A DNA stretch of 64,000 bases from Apostichopus japonicus (lineage: Eukaryota > Echinodermata > Holothuroidea > Aspidochirotida > Stichopodidae), in assembly GCF_037975245.1 (NCBI RefSeq), contig NC_092565.1, forward strand, positions 14,287,499 to 14,351,498. The letters are read 5' to 3'. Positions 1 through 12,800 of the stretch are shown in pieces (positions within the stretch are counted from its first letter, which is position 1; the number at the start of each line of letters is the position of its first letter). The notes under the pieces were generated by a model that made no database searches, had not been told where the DNA came from, and saw nothing but the letters and a program-made list of their open reading frames with translations. A program made the translations under genes and the position numbers.

Positions 1-898
1 TATAACACGACTATTTTTCATGAAGTATATTATGAAAAATGAATATTATTCTGTATTTCATATTTCTCCAGGGGCCCCGGAGCTGTAGCCCCCACCTTAC
101 CATTCCCGCGCCCCTCCCCATCCTTTTGCATTACACCTGACAATGAGCTTCAACGTGCTATTACTATAAGCAAAAGTTCACTTCCTTTCATATAAAATTG
201 CCCATGACGAGTAAATATGCTGAGTTTGTGCAATAAATCCTTCAATTTTGTGCAACTTAATGACAGGACCAAAATCAAACATCAAAATTTCTGACATTTC
301 TCTCCATGACTTACTTGAATGGTTAAACCAAAAGTTAGATAAGGTTTCCTGCACCCAAAAAATGGAATATTTAAAGAAATAAGTATCAACAGCTTGTCAA
401 CTCTTGTCAACAACTTGTCAAAACTTGTCAACAGCTTGTCAACTCTTGTCAACAACTTGTCAACAGCTTGTCAACAGCTTGCCAACTCTTTCACATCTTT
501 TGTATTTTCAATTAGCTATCGCACCCAGTCATAATCTTGAGGAAACAGTTAATCCAAAATACAATGCCTTCAGTTTTGTTCCCCCTGTCTTTCAATTCTT
601 TCTCCTTGTTCCGGTTATATATATTTTTCTATTTTCCTGTTTGGTTTCTTTTAGCCTTCTCTTTTTCTCTTGGATACTACTTGTGACGAACATTCTTGTT
701 TTTCTAGTACCCATGATATGTGTAATTATGTACCAGTTTGTCATGTTCTACTGTAGAACATATGAAGATTTGAATTTGAATTTAATTTTAGAGCAACAGA
801 CATAAAGAGAGTATGTCACAGCCATGGAAAATGAACCAAGAAAGTGAGAAAATGTTGCCTTCTGACAGTTGGATCCTGAAAATAAACTCAGGACTGAC
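1..898. other. Left edge: minisatellite and AT-rich DNA, no exon identified
   Basis: Apart from the minisatellite at 388-490 I see no exon-like frame with splice borders. The sequence is presumably intron or 3' flank of the vinculin-like gene, whose transcription runs leftwards through it. Confidence 0.5.
388..490. repeat. 10/11-bp minisatellite
   Basis: About ten units alternate between tgtcaacagct (11 bp) and tgtcaactct (10 bp), with a partial higher-order period of 42 bp. It produces a chance low-complexity frame and is not a gene. Confidence 0.85.
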
Positions 899-3800
899 CT
901 CAATAGAGCTGTAGCACTTCATAGAGTCAGTTCTGTGAAGAGGAGGACGAATGGGGGCAGCAGGCAGACTAGATGTACTGGCTGATTTGATTGGCGGTCT
1001 AGGAGAGAGAGAGAAAACACAAGGAAATAAAGATGACAGAAGTGTATCTGGAGTAATCCTAATCCACAAAGAGAGAGAAGAATTATTTCACTCTTTGAAA
1101 TCATTTCTTCTACTTTTTAATTTTTATTATTTGATGAAGTAATGAATAAATGGATGAATTAGAATCGGTGTTCCCCTTGGCGAACATACAATACGTAATA
1201 GATACTAATTATCAGCTAAATATTCTGGTGAGAAATTTGTAATTATTGACACGTACACACACACACACACACACAATCACCATTGCATAGATTCCTTTTA
1301 CCTTCGGGCAAGGAATCAAAAACTAAGAGTAAGATCCAGATCTGATCTCCTGCTTAGGATCAGATCCTGTGTTTGAGATCAAGGTGTTGTAGTGTAAATG
1401 CAGATCACAGCCAGACCTGATCCTCAAATTTAGATCCTGGCAAGGAGGAAGGGGGTGGCGGGGAGGATCAGACCAAGAGCATGAGATATCGCTTGTGGTA
1501 GTGTAAATGCTCTAGGATCGACAATGACCCGAGATAATCTGTGACCTTAACATTATGCAACCACCGGCATCCTCGCGGTAACTTCACAGTGCAGTTGCTC
1601 GAGTAGTGCTGCATATGCAACCAGTGTGTATATCTAAGTACTACAGTCTGGAGGCCACTCGCAGTGCACAGGGAGGATCAGAGTAGGATCTAAGTGTAAA
1701 TGCGCCCCGCCCCCCAATATTGACTTTAGTTATCAAGTTACTTTAAGGAAACAAAATAGATTGTGATAACTTACTCATGGAGGCCAAGAGGTTGACTTCT
1801 GTAAGGTTTCGGTGATCTGTGAGTGAATTAACCGTTATAACAGTTTAGGTTTCAGTTGAAATGAAGAGCTACATCAACCAAATGAACTGTACATAGTCAT
1901 AATCAAATACAAAGAAACCTTAAAGCAGAACATGAAACTAAAACTCTTGTTACATGTGTTTTTATTTTTGTTATATCAAACAGAATAAAGATGGTTTCCT
2001 TACTTTCTTGTTTCTTGGGGGTCTCTTTTGCTAGTGGTGACCTGTCTTGGTTCCAAACCTTGCCATGAGTGTGAAGAGTCCGCATAGAGGGTCTTAGCTT
2101 GACCGGTGGTGTAACCACTCGCAGGACGATACCTACAACGAATGGACACAGAAATACAGAGAGCACGGACTAGATATGAAATTTCAGGGGAATTAGGTTG
2201 GCAATATTTGGAAGACTTTCAATTCTTACATGTCATGTGAAAGTTCATTTCATTTAAAAAATAATAAATATGTATAGAGATATGAACATAACTTACTTCC
2301 AAAAAGAGAAAGGTGCATCATAAATGAGCTGGACATTGTTTGTAACAGAACTATCACTGCCATTTTCATCAAAGGGTACAAACGGTGTCAACTGTTGCAC
2401 ATTAGCATCACATCTTACGCCCCTACCATTCAGTGTCTATGCACTATCCAGCTGTCCTGGAATGATTTCCATCATGAAATGGAACTACAGGTTATAATTT
2501 ACAAGAAATAATATAGAAAATAAGTTACCTATGTCTGCAGTCTGTGGTCGTATATTGAGGTGACAGGATATGTTCTACGGGTGTATGGGTGGCAGATACA
2601 TCTAATGAACCTGGGTCACCTGATAACACTGTCCAAAAAGTGAGGAAAGTAAGAATTATCTTCAAGAACCAGGATGCAAAAAAAAGCATTGAAGTTTCGA
2701 TTACTTCATTGCAATAGACTTCTGCTTATTTACACCAGATATAGCTATTATAATATAAATGTCCTGATTTCTAACAAGCATTACTTCTCAACAGAAGAGC
2801 AAGACAAACTCAATGTCTATGGTTCAAACCCCAGTGAATGCAGTTTTCCTTTTTCTATTCTAATACCTCTTTCCTTCCATCATGAACTTTAAATATTAGA
2901 AACAAGCATTATATATCAACAGTTACAGTGGTGCAGTGGTTAGTGCGTGTGCCTGAAGAGCAAGTCAAAATCCTTGTCTATGGTTCAAACCCCAGTGAAG
3001 GCAATTTTCCTTTTTCTCAACAGTTACATAATGAAGTTTTCCTTTTTCTCAACAGTTAAATAATGAAGGTTTTCACAATTTGACCCCTGGTGACCCCAAA
3101 TGACCTTCTACACACTAATTACTTCCCAAACTTGTTTATTTAATAATTAAGTACAGAGACAGAAAATAAATCTACCATAAACACTTCTTAAAATTCCAAT
3201 CGTTTCAATCTTCAAGAATTTTTTTATGTTTTTGGAATGTAAAAACTTACTGATGTGTGGAGAGAGATGACTGGAGTAGTAGTGTCTGGACGGATCCTCC
3301 CTGTAAGACACAGGAGTGAATGGACTCTGTCCAGATGGTCTCCCTAACACAGAATTAGTCATCGAAGCATTGAATACACCAGCCACGGATGTCGCACCTC
3401 CGAGTAACCTCTCTACATCTGTTGTTCGAAAACAAGAGTGGAGAAGCGGGTAAGGAAAATAGAGAAGGATGTCGAGAGGATAGTATCGTAATGAAGTGGC
3501 TCGAGGATGTGAATAGACTGACTGCTGGGAGAAACAGTCACTATTGAGAATAATAACTGTATGCATCATGTCACCGAGGCAACAGAATTAACATATTTCA
3601 TTTGTAAAATCAGTCTAGAAAACTCATCCTTCATTTCAGTAATCAGAGCACTGTTTCATTCACAATCCTACATGCCTGGTACTTGCTCACAGTGGTGTAC
3701 AGAATCTGCCATTGACATTATTCAAGTTCTTTCTAAACTCCTACATGCATTGCAGGCTACCTTTGATCTTAATTGGTCAGTAGTCCATTGTTACTCTGTC

Positions 3801-6800
3801 TGCAGGGCACGGTTGAATGTTATCACTTTCAGACATAGGTTTATTAGCGAGCGACTAAGATCCAAGCCTCCGTATGTTAAACAAGGAACTGACATTCCAT
3901 GAACTCAATGATTCTCTTTGTTGTTTTCATTACACTGAATAGAGCATGACTGGAGCAATGCATGACATTAGTTGAAGATATCAAATTACTAAACGTTAGA
4001 CATACCTTGGCTTGTGTTCTCCTCGATATTTGGGAGAACTTTCAGGCCACTGATGATGCCTGTAGCATGACACAGCCAGGACCTCTTGATGTGGTTCAGT
4101 TCAGAGAAGCTAGACAACTTATCATCTGAAAACATGAGACAAGTCAAATGAAAACATTCAAATAAGTACAGAAATATTACAAAAATCTATGAAGATCCAG
4201 TATTATCATTAAGTATAACTTCTTTATGATTATTGTGAGGTCAAACAATTCTGATAACTGAGTTGGAGCAGCTTGAAAGTTTGAATTTTGTGAAGAATTC
4301 ATCATAATCCAGGTTGTATGATACTCAAAAGGAAACATTTGGTATCTGGAAATATGATCCACTTCTTTAGTCCACCAAGCATTGCTCCAAGGGAATGACA
4401 AAATTATGGTATATAAACTTCAAAATAATTGTAAGTTCAAGAGAGATAAATAGTATTATCTTTTAAAGAACTGTTCATACTGGCAGTACAACTGCTCTGT
4501 AGTATAACATGAGAGGACAGTATAGAGTGGTATTAGCATTGCCAAAATAGTTTCAACTGGCATTCAAACAGTTTGCAGACATGATGAAACTCTTATAAGT
4601 TGTTAATTGCTGAGATGACAATAATACTATTTATCTCTCTTGAACTTGCAATTATTTTGAAGTTTATACCATCATTTTGTATAAACTTCAAAATAATTGT
4701 AAGTTCAAGAGGGATAAATACTGTTCATACTGTTCATACTGTTCATACTGGCAGTACAACTGCTTTGTAGCATAACATGAGAGGACAGTATAGAATGGTA
4801 TTAGCATTGCCAAATAGTCTCAACTGGCATTCAACAGTTGCATTCAACAGTTGCAGACATGACGAAACTCTGATAAGTTGTTAATAGCTGAGATGACTTT
4901 CTGTCATACCTACTAGGTCCCTGGTTAGAGATATCAGCTTAGGGGTGACTCGACTGAGTTCGTCCAGAGAGGTAAGGACGCTGGTTTTATGAGTGTGGCT
5001 GGGGACGGCCATCAGTGCGGAGACTGTAACCTGACGGACCTGTGTGACCACCAGAGATAAGGCATCAGACTGACCCTGTAACTCAACCAGGAAGTGTTGC
5101 CTGGAAGGGCCTGGGTGATGAAGATGAATAGATGTAAATAATAAACGAGTTAGCAAGATTTGATATGATGTACATATCAAGTCAACTATTATGATAGAAT
5201 TAGAAAAGCTTCAAATTCAAATTTTATAGAAAGAGCAAGAACTCAAATTTGTTGATATACTAAACTTTCTTTTCTCCATTGATTTTAATCATGAATTTAA
5301 TATAAATTGCATTTAACGTTAAATAACCATGAAACTTAAGCGTAATTAATTTTTTTTTTTCTTTTGCATGAGTTTGATAGATTTTAGTGGAAAGTAGCCA
5401 TGGGGTTAAAGTTTATTACATGATTATTAAAAATCATTTGAAGTGCACCTTTAAATAACAGAAACCCAACCAAAATATGTGAACTATCGGTACAAGACCG
5501 TCAATGAGAATGTGCATAAATTTCAAATGTCACAGTGGAATTGTAGCTTCATATTAAAGGGGCAGTCAAGACTCAACATTTCACACCATATTACACAAGG
5601 GGACGACTCGTTGTTCCACCCTCCTATCTAACCGATATGACATATCATTTTAAGATATTCCTCTCCAAATAAATTGAACTATTTTAAATTGTTTTAGTAC
5701 TTTCACAATCAGAACCAACTGTGAAGATACGAGATGGACTTTTGACTTTTCTGTCATATTTTTTCCCGTATTATATAGTGTAGTTTTTTTTTTTAACTCG
5801 AGGACATATCATGACCTAAAATGTTAAGGAGAGATTCAAAAGGTCACCTGTTGAATTGAAAGCTGCATGAGCGCTGCTCATCAATCTATCGATTCTCAAA
5901 CCAACGTCAGCTGACAGCCTATCCAACCAATCAGAAAGCTGGTGCATCTAACGTGAGAGAATAATGGAGTAACATGAGAGAAGATTCAAGTTAAATCCTT
6001 ATTGATGTGCATTCAATTACTTTTCTAATTCCATAAGCTGATGTTGGTAATGCATTTTGGAGGGGCTTTTTAAATACAGCATTATTGAGCTATGAAAAGA
6101 ACTGTCTCAAAACTTAGTCTCATTATGCAAATTACCCAAGACATTTTTTTTTACCATACATGACCAACAACTTTGAGTTACAAAACTAGCTAAATTTTGG
6201 GTACTAATACTTCAATAAACTGTAGAGTAAAATGTCGGACTTACCATAACACACCATTTTACGATTGTGACAAACTCGGTCGCAGACGTCAAGGTCATCG
6301 AATCACTGTTTCCGTAGCGACCGTACCTTGTCAGATCGTTACATACTTTCTGCAATTCTTCTCTTGCTCTGAGCATTTTCTCCTCATCATGTGTATTTGA
6401 GGCACTGGCAGAGTGAAATATGAAAGTAGTACATAGTCAGATAAGTAATGGAAACATGAAAAGAGAGATATTTCAGAATAAAGGAAGATTTGATGCCAGA
6501 TACATCTGTGCAAATAACTTACAACAATTACCATCCTTGGCAGTCATATGCACTATCCCCTCCCCCCCCCCCCTTCTCTCATTTCATTTTATCCTGCCTT
6601 TGATGATTCCTTTCTTAAGTTACTTAACATTACTTCCTTAAAGTTTGTAATAGTACTCTCTTATCTGGTCTATGCCTAAAAGTGATTCCAAGTAAAAGAA
6701 GTCAACATAAGCAATCAAATGAAATCAGTGAGGAAACATTCTCTGAAGGTAGCAGTAAAAGTGGTCTGAACATTTGTTCATAGACGACCAAAATGTAAAA

Positions 6801-9800
6801 ATATCAAAGGCATAAAGATGGAACATTTGATAAACTAAATCTTTGAACATGTTTCACAAAAAAAACGTTTATCCTTAAAGGTTATATGTGTTGAACCAAC
6901 ATCTCCCTCTCCATTTACCTTGCCATATGCAGAATATTTTAGTCCATGTGAACATTTATTTTTGAATGTCGACGAAATCACATATTCTATGAATTCTGCT
7001 GAAACTTACATTCAATTCCAACATCTCATTTATATTGATACCACTCACCATAAACTGAGCAAATTGCTGAGTTGTACGTAAGTGTCGGTATCTGTCTTCA
7101 TCTTTGAGATACTGCCTCTTACTTCTCCAGGAGTCATCCATCCCTTCTCTCCCATCACATCCAACCATCCTTCCTGTCTCTTCCTCAGGTACCTCACCAC
7201 AGCGTCCGACAGAGCGGTCAGTTTGATCGTCCACCAGAGTCTCTTATGGTCCACTTCATCCAGTAAAGACTGGTTCTCTGTAGTGTAAAAATTGACCACT
7301 CTTAGCAAAGCACTTGAAGCAAAATGTATGTATGCATGTATTGCATGTATTGTATGTATATTAGATCCTCCTGCTGGCACGAAGAAGCCATCATTGGCTT
7401 ATCAAAGCGGCAAGCTGACCAAAGTCAGTCTCTTAGATTCATATTTTAACGTCCATGATTGTGAATTGTCAATTGTCAACAACTCTGTAACTGGACGACA
7501 TACATTAACCTTGGAGTGACTCGAACTCGGGACCTTATGATTGAAAGGCACCGGCGTTAATCACTGAGCTAACACTCCCTATAATAGATTGGTTTGTCAG
7601 TTTATATGAGGCCAGAAAGCATCTGTACAGATTGCCATGCAATTTCATTACAAATTAATAATTTGTTTTTAACTTTTTAACTTGTTTCCTTTACCTTTGC
7701 AAATGAATGGGCCAGAAATCATTTGTATAGATTGCAATGCAAGCAGTCAGCCTTTCATTATGTGCAAACTAGTAAAAAAAAGTTTTATCTCCTTTTTTTC
7801 TCCGTTTTAAATAAATACCTTTGAAATAAATTGATAAAACTATATGACATGTGTATTACCAGATTTATCCATTTTACTTTAAATCAGCATTTATCAACTT
7901 TTGTGTAATATTTTGAGAGCCTTTATGGTAATATTCACCTGGGTTTAGCTTCAACTGACTTTCTTCTTTCATGAGTGAAGATCCCAGAGTACTCCACTCA
8001 GAAGTTTGTTGTTCGATATCTCTGCGGTGAGACGTATGGCACTCCAGGGCATCCATAGTGGCCATTAATGTAGCAACCATTTCTAAGACATGCTCTTGGA
8101 ACTGACTCAAGGAACCAGTCTATGGAAGGATATAAAGTGTCCAGACTTTAATTTAACACAGGATGTCTTTAGAAGCAGTCACTCATTATTAATAACTGTG
8201 TTCATGGCTGATACCTTCACTAGTCTTTTCAAGTTTGAAAAGATGATAATGGATACAATGTCTTGCTAATATTAATTAGTGATGGATTTATACAGTTGTA
8301 ATGTAGTACTTCTCACAAAGACACCAAGAAAAGAGATGACCATGCCAAAAGAAACAGCAAAGTCATTATTTAAACAAACTGATAACCATTAAGATGATAA
8401 ATAGCTGAGGGCACTAAATGTACCATTGACCTTAGGCTCCATATACCATATTTAAACCCCACTGAGCAAAACTATAAAACAAAGACAAAAAAAATTAACC
8501 CTTTCTTCACACAATTCCCTCATCCCTTGCCTCACCCAAGTTGCATATTAATTATATATTCACATTCTCTGTAATGCCTCAAACAATCATACATTTTTTA
8601 CTGCTCTGGCAACTAGAAACCATCCATTGAATACTGATAATTATGATTTTGCAAACTATAAACATTTGACATGAGAAATGAAACTCTAATTGATAAGTTA
8701 AAAGTTCTTGCTAAACTGAAAACATCTAAAGGCAGACAAAAATCCCTGTTAATGATATCACTTTCCATTTCTGGACTTTCATCTACAGATGAAAGATAAA
8801 CTAGGCTGTGAAAGATTTATAACTAAAGATATAGACATTTGATATATAATAGCATCTCACACAAGAGATGAAGAAAGAAACGGGACGGATTGAAAAGAAC
8901 ACCTAGAGATGACAAACCTCCGAATCAGGGAGTTGTCTGTGTGTTGTTGTTCCTGACAACAGAAGAGTGTCCAAGGGGTGTAAGGTGGACCTGATGCTGC
9001 TCTCTAAGGCACCATAATCAGAGCTCCATTTATCTGCCGCTAACAGACATTCTGCTTGGAGGATGTCATCTCCAGAGATTGCGGCCAGTGAAGATGAAGA
9101 CATATTACCAGTTGCTTTCATCAGATTCTTTGCTATAGTTGGACTGATGCTGCAAAATTAGAGATGAAATCTGTTGCAATTATTCCAAATTTTGGAAGAG
9201 CTTTCTGTGTATCTTGGGACATTCTTTTTTAACTAAACTGTATTACCAATGTGAGCAAAAGTAGACAAAAGGGAGGGATTTCACCCTAATTTTTTGTCAG
9301 ATGACGTGTAAAAGTTCTTGGAGAGATACAGACAGAATAATATACCTTACATTATTTCTGTGATAGCTTATTTTCTTAATAAACTAATAATTTGAGACGG
9401 CTTTGAATTTTTAAGAGCAGATAGAAAGTGAACATTGATACTGACCCTTCTAGTGTATGGATACTACACAGTGCCTCAGCAATGTCAATGAGTGATGTTG
9501 ACTTCTTCTTTAACTTGGCAAGTAACTCTATGACCTTATCTTGGTCATGTTCAAAGACGCTTCTTATGATATCTCTCGCTGGGTAGACTAGGTCTAGTTT
9601 AGAATCCGGAAAGTGGATGTCAGAAGAAGAAGCAGCTAAAGGAAGGATAAAGATATGGGAAATGTAATGGAAGTGAAGAGTATAAACATAATCATAATAC
9701 TCATTGAAAATAGCATTTAGGACAGGCTATAATACAACATGTGTGGGCCGCCACCACGATGTAAGTGCGACCATCGAATAGTAAAAATACCCATGGTGAA

Positions 9801-12800
9801 TTCTCATGAATATGCACATTCTGTAATGATTCAATTTAACTTAAACATAGCCTCACCCTCCTATAGATTTGCTTCCATCACGTAAGTAGTACTTGCCTGA
9901 TGCAAAATCCCCTGCTTGGCTTTTTAATAAGGTTTTCTCAAACGTTTGCGGTTTGGCAAAGGACACACTGCATTCATTTGTTTATTATTTATCTATTTAG
10001 GAATGGCGCCATCAATAACAATTATACTCAGACCGTCTGCTAGGCAGACTAGATTGACACAGAAACATCATGTGATCATTCTAACAGTCTGAAGAGAACA
10101 TATCAGGTTCAGACTTTACATATAACATTTATGACGAATGTATCTGAACACTTTGACTCATGATACACTGCGGATAACAACAGAGTAAGGCAAAGGAAAA
10201 AATACCCCAAGACATTTCAGTAAGAAATATCATACATGCATGTCATGTACTACTTTCTATATAGTATTATACTCCTATACACTGGTTCTTAATATTATCT
10301 CATTCTAGCTCTTCTTTTCTATTTGTTTTTATCATCTTATATTATACAGACAGGCAATCACTTAGCTAGAAAAAGTAACTAAACAATCCAAGATTTAAGA
10401 GCTGCTTCGGACACTAAACTACCAGAGCTGGAACCCAGCTGACATATCACAGATTGACAGTTGCCACAGATAAAAAAACCATCAGAAATTGAGATGACGG
10501 GATAACAAACTTAGAGAATATATCTTTTAATGAGGTTGAGTAATTGGCACCTGTGGCATTGTTTCTGATTGTTCTATCTGATGATGCGGTGTCTTTGGAG
10601 CTCCCACCTTTCAGAGGTGATGGAGACCTTACCAACGAGGAATGATGCTGAGATGTATTGTCAAGAAATTTAGAGGATGTTAAAGAGCGGATTCTTCTTT
10701 TCTCTGCTACACTGGATTCACCTGTGAGTACAAAAAGGACTATCTGTTGTAAACATTGAGGCACAACATAACAATGAGATGAGATTATGATAGGAACAAT
10801 GTTTAGTGATTTTGTGACACACTTCAAATTTTTCTTGGAATTTTGTTTTTAAGCAAATCATAAAACAGAAAACTGGCAGGGAAGACTTTCACTGAGTTAA
10901 AAGAGAAATGAAACTCTTACGCTGCGACAGGTATATGACTTTGTTAAAGCAATTGTCACAAACTTTGTGAAGTTTATTTGCAGATGAATAGAGAGAGGGA
11001 CCATTGAATTCAAATGTAGGATTCTTACTGCCAGATGAAAACACGCAAATGTTAAGAGTTGTTTAGAATATATACTTCAGTCGTTTCATGTGTTTCATTT
11101 CTAAGAGTAGTGTTTAATTTAGAAAAGATTATATCAGGGATTGTGATGTTTTATTAACAACAACAAAAACAAACAAGACTGTTGCCTGCAAATTTGATTT
11201 ATGCAAAGAAAATGTATTCATGTTTTCAGTAAACTTTGAGTATGACATCATAAGTTATGTTGTTGTTTACACTTATTATAGGATTTAACATCTCTTTTTG
11301 TTGTTGTTGTTGAATTTCAATCCAAGCATTGATATCGGATGAATAACTGGGCAATACCATTTAATATTAAACAACATAATAACATAGGGATATAATATAA
11401 ACAAATAGTTAAATAAATGTATAATGTACGATACATTGACAAGCTAGGTATATTGTATCAACATTTAATATTAAATTGATCTTTGAGTAAAGCTGACTGC
11501 TTAGCAAAATGGCTGGCATGTTTCTAAGCAAACACTCCAAACTTGTCATGTTTCAAGGATAAATCAACAAGCAGTTTACAATAGCCTTAGTAAAGCTGTT
11601 GAAGAACATCTTCAATAAATATATCACCAACCACCCACTGTGATCCACTTACTGGAGTAAGGGAAGGATTAGCCTGTAGAAAATATGTTAGTACCTTCAA
11701 TAAACCTTATTTTGATTTAGAGACAAGGTAATGAGATGGGCTTTTTGACTAAACACGAGGAATACTTTTTAGATCTTGAGACAAGATTTTGACTAACAGC
11801 GTGGAATATTTTTCTCTTCTATACAAGTTTGACATTGTCTGTCACTAGAACAGTCCATCAATGATTCATTTATCAAAATACTCACTTCCTGTTAAGAAAC
11901 TTTCATCTCCGGTCAAAGTCCTCCTGACATTATCACGTAAGGGACTCATCAATCCCGGCTGGTTTTTGGAATGTACTCCTTCCTTCAAAAGATGCACAGA
12001 CTCAATTAAATGCTGACCTCTCTCTCTGAGCTGCTTTTGTGCCCTGGGATTGGTCACATGGTTTGTAGCATAGTGACCACCATTTCTGACCAGTGGTATA
12101 GCTGTAGGTAAAAATAGTAGTACAAAAACTGGTATCAATTTCGAGTACGTTTAAGCAAACTTATGGAGAATTTTAAAATATAAATAGAACTACTCTGTAA
12201 AAGGAAACCAATAGAGAATTAAAACATTTAAACATGTAAAATGAAGTACCTCTTACATCTTGTGATTAAATCAATATTTTTGTGTGTACAATTCTGCACA
12301 AATCTTGAAGATAGAAGTATGATGACTGGTTACCACAGCATTGCTTATAGTACTGTCCTGAATTAATTGGAAATGTAACATCAAAAGACCATTGTTTAGC
12401 AATTATGTAGTTGATAGCAATTTGTTTGCCAAAATTACAAACATACAAACATCCTGACTTTATTTCACAAGGTTACGCAGCGACATATGCAAGTAGGAAA
12501 AGCCGAACAGCTTACAACTTACACTTCACATCAGGTTGCGTTTCACTTTACAGACAGCTCATTTTAGAATTCCTAACTTTTTGGAAAACTTTTTCTGGTA
12601 GGAAAATGATTTTTTTCTTCCAAACCTCCTGGACGCTACGTTTAATTACTACTAATGCCACCATAGTAGCACTGGTATTATGATCGAGTGGATACTGCAA
12701 ATACGATCAAACGGTTGAAATGTTTTCAAGCTCACCGTTCTGAATTTGGTCAAGAAAGACCTGAATTCCGTTCCTGTAGATGGGATCCTCACTTTTATTC

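Larger units (their letters stand above)
899..3418 (-). other. Exons 22-25: Ser/Pro-rich C-terminal tail
   Basis: Residues 1177-1342 lose the helical pattern and become rich in Ser, Thr, Pro, Tyr and basic residues (for example RPSGQSPFTPVSYRED in exon 22 and LPAAPIRPPLHR in exon 25). This looks like a disordered tail with possible short binding motifs. No actin-binding vinculin tail bundle is recognisable here. The exon 25 donor gtcagt at 898-893 is moderate, so a further exon may lie left of the window. Confidence 0.55.

Noticed and set aside
404-805. 133-codon plus-strand frame with repeated CQ/ST residues
   Set aside because: Its start is the 10/11-bp minisatellite and the rest is AT-rich; it is a translation of a repeat.
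5555-6080. ttaaaggggcagtcaagactc considered as a fourth TTAA element
   Set aside because: No matching inverted end was found, and the interval would contain exon 19 of the vinculin-like gene.
7511-7582. tRNA gene candidate on the minus strand
   Set aside because: A and B boxes are present, but the T stem does not pair, so it is kept only as SINE-like sequence.
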